The notes under the pieces: model-generated
The model's database searches: none
What the model saw: only the letters and a program-made list of their open reading frames with translations
What the model was told of the DNA's origin: nothing
From: Lepus europaeus
Lineage: Eukaryota; Chordata; Mammalia; Lagomorpha; Leporidae
DNA: 64,000 bases
Assembly: GCF_033115175.1 (NCBI RefSeq)
Contig: NC_084827.1
Location: 144,329,701-144,393,700 of the forward strand
Direction: 5' to 3'
Part shown: positions 52,501 through 61,500 of the stretch, piece after piece
Position numbering within the stretch: position 1 is the stretch's first letter
Layout: the number at the start of each line of letters is the position of its first letter
Program-made: the position numbers and the translations under genes

Positions 52501-55500
52501 CTTTTTAGTAACCTCAGTTAACCATACTTTCTCTCAGTTGGTACTGTTAATACATTATTGGCTTCATCTGTTTACAGAGCCATCCCAAAGTACTGAATAC
52601 AATAGAAGTGGCTGGAAAAAGTCCATAGGAACCTATAGGAGGACAGCTAAACACAGAACCAACAACGCTTTAGTTTTATGAGCAGCACATCATATATAAC
52701 TGTGGATGACAAAAGACTTTAAGTCGCCATGTTTAAAATTATAAACTCATCAACCAACAAGAGGCACTTGCTTACTTCACAGTATTTTTGAAAGCACCTG
52801 TAGGATTTTACAAGTATTTAACCCTTTAGGCCTCTGGGGCTTTCTCATTAAGATAACTATCATGTCTAGTAACACAAGATCATTAGACTTTTTAATTCTC
52901 AAACATTTGTATTAATAGCATTTTCCATTATAGAAACTTAAAGTCTGGTACCACATCACATCTTGACAGTCCTTCTAATATACTCCAAATAGCCTGATTA
53001 GTTGGTGTCTCTATAAGATGAGAGACATAGGTCCTTCGACTTTTTCAGTTGGGCCCAAACTGGAAAAACCAAAGTCCAAGATTTACTGGAAATTTTAGAG
53101 TCCAGATTGTTTGGAACTTTGATTTTTTGAATGCCTGTCAAGAATGCCAAGAAGGCTCAAAATCCAAAATATCTGGTTGAAATAAGATTTCTTAAAATCA
53201 TGACATAACATAGACCAAATTTGATCATTGTTACAAGGTGATTATTCAAATTTTTGAAAAAAGCACATATTTAAATAACCCATAGCTCTTAATAAAAATT
53301 CAGCTGTTTTTGAACAATTAGAATTTAACAGACATCAAGAGAACATAATAGATTACTTTAACACATTGCTTATAATAAAGTGGAGTATCTAGGAAGGGAT
53401 ATTGGTGTAGCTAACTAACCATTTTAAAAGCAGAAAAAAAAACTTGCAAAAATGGAAACCCAGGGCTTGCATTGTGGTACAGTGGGTTATGCCTCCACCT
53501 GGGACAGGTGTCCCATAGGGGAGTGCTGTTTTGAGTCCTGACTACTCTGCTTCCAACAGTAGTGAGTCAGTAGTTGGAAGATCTTCCCCTCTTTGTCATT
53601 CTGCCTTTCAAATAAATAAATAAAGCTTTAACAACAGGAAACATGAACTGTACTATTTCCCATGTTACAGTAAACAAGTCTAAATTGTTTAGCCTTTTTT
53701 AAAAAAAAAGATTTATCTATTTTGAAAGTCAGAGTTACAGAGAGAGAGAGAGAGAGAAAGAGAACGAGAGAGAGAGAGAGATCTTTCATCCACTGGTTCA
53801 CTCTCCAGATGGCTGCTTCTTCCAGGTCTCCCACATGGGTGACAGTGACCTAGGTATTTCAGTTGTCTTTCCCAGGACATTAGCAGGGAGCTGCATTGGA
53901 AGTAGAGAAGCCAAGACACAAACCAATGCCCATATGGGACGCTAACATCACAGGCAGTGGTTTTACCTGCTATGCCACAATGCTGGCCCCTAAGGTTTTA
54001 AACATCAAAAACTAAAAGCATAAAACCACTAGGAAAAAAAATATTTTTCAAACAAAATCCATAGCCTGGGGAAGTCCTTTATAACTGTGACATGATACCC
54101 AGAAGTCATAAAGGAAAAGATACATTTGATTATATAAAAACTTGAAGAAAAAATTAAAAATAAACACAGTATAGCCACTGGCAGATCACTGGGAAAATAA
54201 GTTATACTGAGCCTAATCCAAAAATTTTTAAATGCAAATTAAAACTTAAACTAGATATGATTTTAACCTATCAGACTGGCAACAATTTAAGTACCCAGGA
54301 CCCATTCAATTTGAAAATTTTTTCTTTTTTTTTTATTTAGTAAATATAAATTTCCAAAGTACAGTTTATGGATTACAATGGCTTTCCCCCCCCATAACTT
54401 CCCTCCCACTCGCACCCCTCCCATCTCCCGCTCCCTCTCCCATTCCATTCACATCAAGATTCATTTTCGATTCTCTTTATATACAGAAGATTTATTTAGT
54501 ATATATTAAGTAAAGATTTCATCAGTTTGCACCCACACAGAAACACGAAGTGTAAAATACTGTTTCAGTACTAGTTATAGCATTACTTCACATTGGACAA
54601 CACAATAAGGACAGATCCCACCTGAGAAGTAAGTACACAGTGACTCCTGTTGTTGACTTAACAATTTGACACTCTTGTTTATGGCATCAGTAATCTCCCT
54701 AGGCTCTAGTCATGAGTTGCCAAGGCTATGGAAGCCTTTTGAGTTCGCCAACTTCGATCTTATTCTGACAGGGTCATAGTCAAAGTGGAAGTTCTCTTCT
54801 CCCTTCAGAGAAAGGTACCTCCTTCTTTGATGGCCCTGTTCTTTCCACTGGGATCTCACTAGCAGAGATCTTTCATTTAGGTCTTTTTTTTTTTTTCCCC
54901 AGAGTGTCTTGGCTTTCCATGCCTAAAATACTCTCATGGGCTCTTCAGCCAGATCCGAATGCCTTAAGGGCTGATTCTGAGGCCAGAGTGCTGTTTAGGA
55001 CATCTGCCATTCTATGAGTCTGCTGTGTATCCTGCTTCCCATGTTGGATCGTTCTCTCCCTTTTTGATTCTATCAGTTAGTATTAGCAGACACTAGTCTT
55101 GTTTATGTGATCCCTTTGACTCTTAGACCTATCAGTGTGATCAATTGTGAACTGAAAATGATCACTTGGACTAGTGAGATGGCATTAGTACATACCACCT
55201 TGATGGGATTGTATTGGAATCCCCTGGCACATTTCTAACTCCACCATTTGGGGCAAGTCCGATTGAGCATGTCCCAAATTGTACATCTCCTCCCTCTCTT
55301 CTTCCCACTCTTATATTTAACAGGGATCACTTTTCAGTTAAATTTAAACAACTAAGAATAATTGTATGTTAATTACAGACTTCAACCAATAGTACTAGAA
55401 CAAAAAAGAAATACTAAAATGGATAAGGATTTACATTGTACATCAACAGGCAGGACAAGGGCTGATCAAGTCACTGTTTCTCATAGTGTCCATTTCACTT

Positions 55501-58500
55501 CAACAGGTTTTCCCTTTGGTGTTCAGTTAGTTGTCACCGATCAGGGAGAACATATGATATTAGTCCCTTTGGGACTGGCTTAATTCACTCAGCATAATGT
55601 TTTCCAGATTCCCCCATTTTGTTGCAAATGACCGGATTTCATTGTTTTTGACTGCTGTATAGTATTCTACAGAGTACATGTCCCATAATTTCTTTATCCA
55701 GTCTACTGTTGATGGGCATTTGGGTTGGTTCCAGGTCTTAGCTATTGTGAATTGAGCTGCAGTAAACATTAATGTGCAGATGGCTTTTTTATTAGCCAAT
55801 TTAATTTCCTTTGGGTAAATTCCAAGGAGTGGGATGGCTGGGTTGTATGGTAGGGTTATATTCAGGTTTCTGAGGAATCTCCAGACTGACTTCCATAGTG
55901 GCTTCACCAGTTTGCATTCCCACCAACAGTGGGTTAGTGTCCCTTTTTCCCCACATCCTCTCCAGCATCTATTGTTGGTAGATTTCTGAATGTGAGCCAT
56001 TCTAACCAGGATGAGGTGAAACCTCATTGTGATTTTGATTTGCATTTCCCTGATTGCTAGTGATCTTGAACATCTTTTCATGTGTCTGTTGGCCATTTGG
56101 ACTTCCTCTTTTGAAAAATGTCTATTGAGGTCCTTGGCCCATCTCTTAAGTGGGTTGTTTGTTTTGATGTTGTGCAGTTTCTTGATTTCTTTGTAGATTC
56201 TGGTTATCAACTCTTTATCTGTTGCATAGTTTGCCAATATTTTTCCCATTCTGTCGGTTGCCTCTTCACTTTCCTGACTGTTTCTTTTGAAGTACAGAAA
56301 CTTCTCAGTTTGATGCAATCCCAGATGTTAATTTTGGTTTTGACTGCCTGTGCTTCCAGGGTCTTTTCCAAGAAGTCTTTGCCGGTACCTATATCTTGCA
56401 GGTTTTCTCCAATGCTCTCTAATAATTTGATGGTTTCGGGTCATAGATTTAAGTCTTTAATCCATGTTGAGTGGATTTTTGTGTAAGGTGAAAGGTAGGG
56501 GTCTTGCTTCATGCTTCTGCATGTGGAAATCCGATTTTCCCAGCACCATTTATTGAATAGACTGTCCTTACTCCAGGGATTGGTTTTGGATTCTTGATCA
56601 AATATAAGTTGGCTGTAGATGTTTGGATTGATTTCTGGTGTTTCTATTCTGTTCCATTGGTCTATCCATCTGTTTCTGTACCAGTACCATGCTGTTTTGA
56701 TAACAACTGCCCTGGAGTATGTCCTGAAATCTGGTATTGTGATGCCTCCGGCTTTGTTTTTGTTGTACAAGATTGCTTTAGCTATTTGAGGTCTCCTGTG
56801 TCTCCATATGAATTTCGGCATCATTTTTTCCAGATCTGAGAAGAATGTCTTCGGTATCTTGATTGGTATTGCATTGAATCTATAAATTGCTTTTGGGAGA
56901 ATGGACATTTTGATTATGTTGATTCTACCAACCCATGAGCATGGAAGATTTTTCCATTTTTTGGTATCCTCTTCTATTTCTTTCTTTAAGGTTTTGTAAT
57001 TTACATCGTAGAGCTCTTTAACGTTCTTGGTTAAGTTTATTCCAAGGTATTTGATTGTTTTTGTAGCTATTGTGAATGGGATTGATCTTAGAAGTTCTTT
57101 CTCAGCCATGGCATTACCTGTGTATACAAAGGCTGTTGATTTTTGTGCATTGATTTTTATATCCTGCTACTTTGCCAAACTCTTCTATGAGTTCCAATAG
57201 TCTCTTAGTAGAGTTCTTTGGATCCCCTAAATAAAGAATCATATCATCTGCAAAGAGGGATAGTTTGAGTTCTTCCTTCCCAATTTGTATCCCTTTAATT
57301 TCTTTTTCTTGCCTAATAGCTCTGGCTAAAACTTCGAGAACTATATTGAATAGCAGTGGTGAGAGTTGGCATCCCTGTCTGGTACCAGATCTCAGTGGAA
57401 ATGCTTCCAACTTTACCCCATTCAATAGGATGTTGGCCGTGGGTTTTTCATAAATTGCTTTGATTGTATTGAGGAATGTTCCTTCCACACCAGGTTGAAA
57501 TTTTTTCTACAAGCATACTTAAATAATAAAATTACCTAAAGAAGTCTTCGAAATAGTTGGGTGGGGTTACAGGAGCTCACCAACAGGGGGCAGCAGAGAC
57601 ATGTCCCAATTTTACCAATGCCACTTTTTCCCTGATGAAATTTATTTTTTTATAAGAAAAAATTTTATTTGTTTGAAAGGCAGAGTGTCAGAGAGAGAGA
57701 GATACAGAGAAAGATCTTCCATCTGCTGATTCACTCCCCAAATGGCCGCAACGACCAGGACAGACAGGGCCAAGCCAAAAGAAAAAAAAAAGTCAGGAAC
57801 TCCATCTGGGTCTCCCCAGTTGGGTGGCAGGAACTACAGTCCTTGAGCCATCATCTGCTACCTCCCAGGCACATTAGCTGGAAGCTTGGATCAGAAGGCA
57901 GAGGGAGACCCCATCCAATATGGAATGCAGGCATCCAAGTGGCAGCTTTTCCCACCGCACCACAACAGCCAGCCCAGACAAGTGTGTTTTTATTCACATG
58001 GATGTGCTATAACTTATTAATCCGGTCCTCATTGTTGGGAATGAGCAGTCTTCCAATGAGTACGCTAGTACCTAAGCCTGCACACATTCCCAGCTTCATC
58101 CTAAGAACAGATTCCTAGAAGCAGAGTTTCTATCTACTTCTCAGGTTTTTAAAACTGTGACCATTAGAAAGGCTTTTTTTTTTCAGTTAACACTCTTAGC
58201 AACTGTGTGTGAATGAACCCATTTTATCACACCCTTCCCAACTTTAGGTATTGCATTTTCTAGCTTTGGACAATTGAGAGAAAAACAGGATGTTGCTATT
58301 TTGATTAGCCTTAGGGTCAGCTTTCCTATATGCACTGAATATGCACAGACTCCTTTCTTGTCTATATCCCCTACCAATACGGGATAACAACTATTACATG
58401 GCGTTTATGTTGTATTAGGTATGATAAGAAGTTAAGGGAGAATTTATAGCCTATAAAAGGAGTTGAGTAGGTTATACTGCAAATTCTACACCACTTTATA

Positions 58501-61500
58501 TAAGGGACTTGAGTAGCCTTGGGTTTGGGTAATCTCAAGTTGTTCTAGAGCCAATCTCCTGTGGATATCAAGGGATAACTATACTTCAGTTATAAGTGAA
58601 GTTAAAACTCTTTTCCCCCCACTTATTTAATGGCCATTTATAGCGCTATTGTGTTTTTATGCTGGTGAAATCTCATAAAAATGGACACTGAAGACAGATT
58701 TTAAGGACAAAACATGCAACAAAAGGGCAGCTGGAAGCCTGGGGGAAATGGAAGGATAGGACTTTTCACTGATCTGGGCTGCAAGGAGGACATATGGTCC
58801 TATGCATTTGACTCCCAGGACTCCAAGCTAGTCCCTACTGTCCACTCAGGTCCCCAGACTAGCCCCTCACTGTCTACCCAGACCCACCATGGGAGAGAGA
58901 ACACAGCTCTGTTTAAATCTCTCCCCAAAGTGGAGAGCCTGGTTCTCCTACTGGCATCAATGGATCTGCTGGAGTTGCGCTGGTTGTTGGTTCCAGTTGG
59001 TTTACCAGATGGCAGAAAAGAACCTGTTGTTTGGTAAACTGCCTGAGGTTCATCCCCAGGATCACTGGGAGACATCTTTAGTGGACAGTTTACCCAAAAT
59101 TATGGGATGTAAGAACTGACACCTCTTAAAAGTCTCCCTGTGTGTGTCATGCCATTTGCCTTGAATGGTGGAAGATAAAACTTGATCATCACACAGCCTC
59201 CAATTTCATAGCCCCGGATCAGCAGAAAGGGCTCTTCCCTTGGGTCACAAATTTGAAATGTTGCTCCAGCTGAAAAGCATGGCTCCAATCTCACATTGTC
59301 CTTTGCATGTTCAGGGAGTGTGGAGTCCAAAGAGCTTAAAACAAACACCCCTCCCAAACTACTTACCGCAGGACGGGGACTAGAACTCACCAGATGCTCA
59401 CTGGGTCCTCCCTTCTTCCCTGCCTGAAGGGACCTCACAGGGGCTACTTATGTGGCTCCCTGTTTTAAGCTGACATTAACCAGAGAACATGGACTTTCAC
59501 TGGCCAACAATGGGAAAGTCTAAGATCTCCCGCTCAGATCTGTTCTATAAAACACTTAGGTTTTCTTGGAAAAGCAGGGCTTCCCACACACTCGCTGCCA
59601 CAGAGCCAGTTCTCACCCATGGTCCATCCCCACCTGCTTCATCTTCATCACACCTGCCCTGTCTGCTTCACGCTGAATTGTAAGAGGAACAAGGAAAAGC
59701 CCACTTAAGTTGAACACACACTTTCTTGGAAAGGCTTGCCCCACCCAGAGTGGGGAAAGAGGTACCCAGTTTTTAGTGGGAGTTTCTAACTCACAAATAC
59801 TCCTGCTTGATCAACTTGCTTTGTGTTTGCACTATTTCTTAAACGCAGCGTATGGATCCCCAGCAGCCCTCCCAAGACCCAGTGGGACGCCCCATCATGC
59901 ATCAGTCGGGCATTAACCACGCCACGGGGGAGGCTGCATTCTGTGATGACACGCCTGCCTTGGCAGACGAACTCTTCCTGGCTGCGGTGACCAGCACCAG
60001 GCCGCATGCCAAAATCATGTAAGTAATAAAGGCAGGGTGAGAAGGCCGATGATGCCTGGCAGACAGAATGGGCATGATTGTCTGTTAGCGACTGGTCCAA
60101 CACAGCTCATTGAGGCAATCTCAGCATATACCTTGATAAAATAAAATTGAGGAAGAAATCTGCGGGTTTGGGAATGGATCAAAGAGTAAACTCCCATCAG
60201 AAGGATCTGGCACCAGAGGAACTGGCCTTTACTGTCTGAGAATGTAAAGGGGTGAGAACGACTTCTTCAGTCCATGAGATCCCAAAGAGCTGTGGTTCCC
60301 TCCACCTTGCTTCTGGATGTTCATCTTCACAGGAGCCTGAGCTCCCCACTGTGCCGTCCACTCAGGCTTTGTCTAGGGAACCTCAAGGACACAGTTCCCT
60401 GGACAATGAGAATAACACAGTGCTCTTCTGAGCACCCCCAATCTTGCCACTCTTTGCAGCCAGAGGATCCCATGTCGTCATGTCCCAGAGTATTAACATA
60501 CTTCTAACACACTTCCTGTTGGATTCTCGCCTGGTAGTACTCATGTGAATTACAGTGGGGTTCTGGGAATTCCACATTCTCATGGAAAAGGGCCCTGTTA
60601 TCCTGTATCATGCTTGTCACATTTACGGTTTTATTTCCTCCCCAGTTCCATGGATGCCTCTGAGGCCCTGGCGCTGCCTGGTGTCATCGATGTGATAACG
60701 GCGCAGGATGTTCCTGGTGAAAATGGCAGTGAGGAAGAAAGATTGTATGCACAGGATGAGGTAGTGCAAAAACAGTGCCTGAGATGCTGGCGCCATCTTA
60801 ATCACAGGGGCGGCTGCTCTTCCTGGTGCTATTTTCCAAGTGCCTTTGTGCACAGGATCACGTGCCATCCTGCCAATATGCTTAGGTTGTCTGTCTGTGC
60901 TAAGTCTCCTTTCAGAACACATTTAAGGCTTTAATGACCCTGTTAAATGGACACAGTTCTTGCCATTTTAAGAAAACAACATCAGTCACTTGGCAAAGCC
61001 AAGGTGGCATCTGAGCAAAAACTCCAGCAAGTACGTTCCCACGGAGACACCGGTGTGAACATCTAGGCCCACACCAAGTCACCTTCACAAGAGCTGTAGA
61101 AGCTGGGCCAGTGACTGTGGACAGTCTCTGGACTTGCCCCAATATCAGGCAGAGCCATGCACCTTGGTAAGAGATACTTGTTTGGGGGTTATCGCATCAC
61201 CATGCTCTGACAGACCTGGTGTGCTCCGCCAACATTTCATAGGGCCTGCTGTCTGTGAGACACAGGTGAGACTCACCCAAGGCCTGCCTGAGCAGCAAAC
61301 TACAACTTTGGTCAGACAGCAAGGAAACACAGGACTGTCTGGGAACTCCGTGCCAGACTGATAAAACTCAGCATTAAGCAGATTCTAACAGTGTCTATCC
61401 ATAGATCAGTGGCTGCAGGCTGAGCCTGTGGACCTGGTTCGGTGCCCAGTGGAATTGTGTGGTCGTGGTTGAGCAGTCTGATTAGCAGTAGCTAGTAGCT

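Noticed and set aside
58714..59119. 107-codon open frame in intron 16
   Set aside because: No recognisable domain, and no splice context linking it to the AOX frame.
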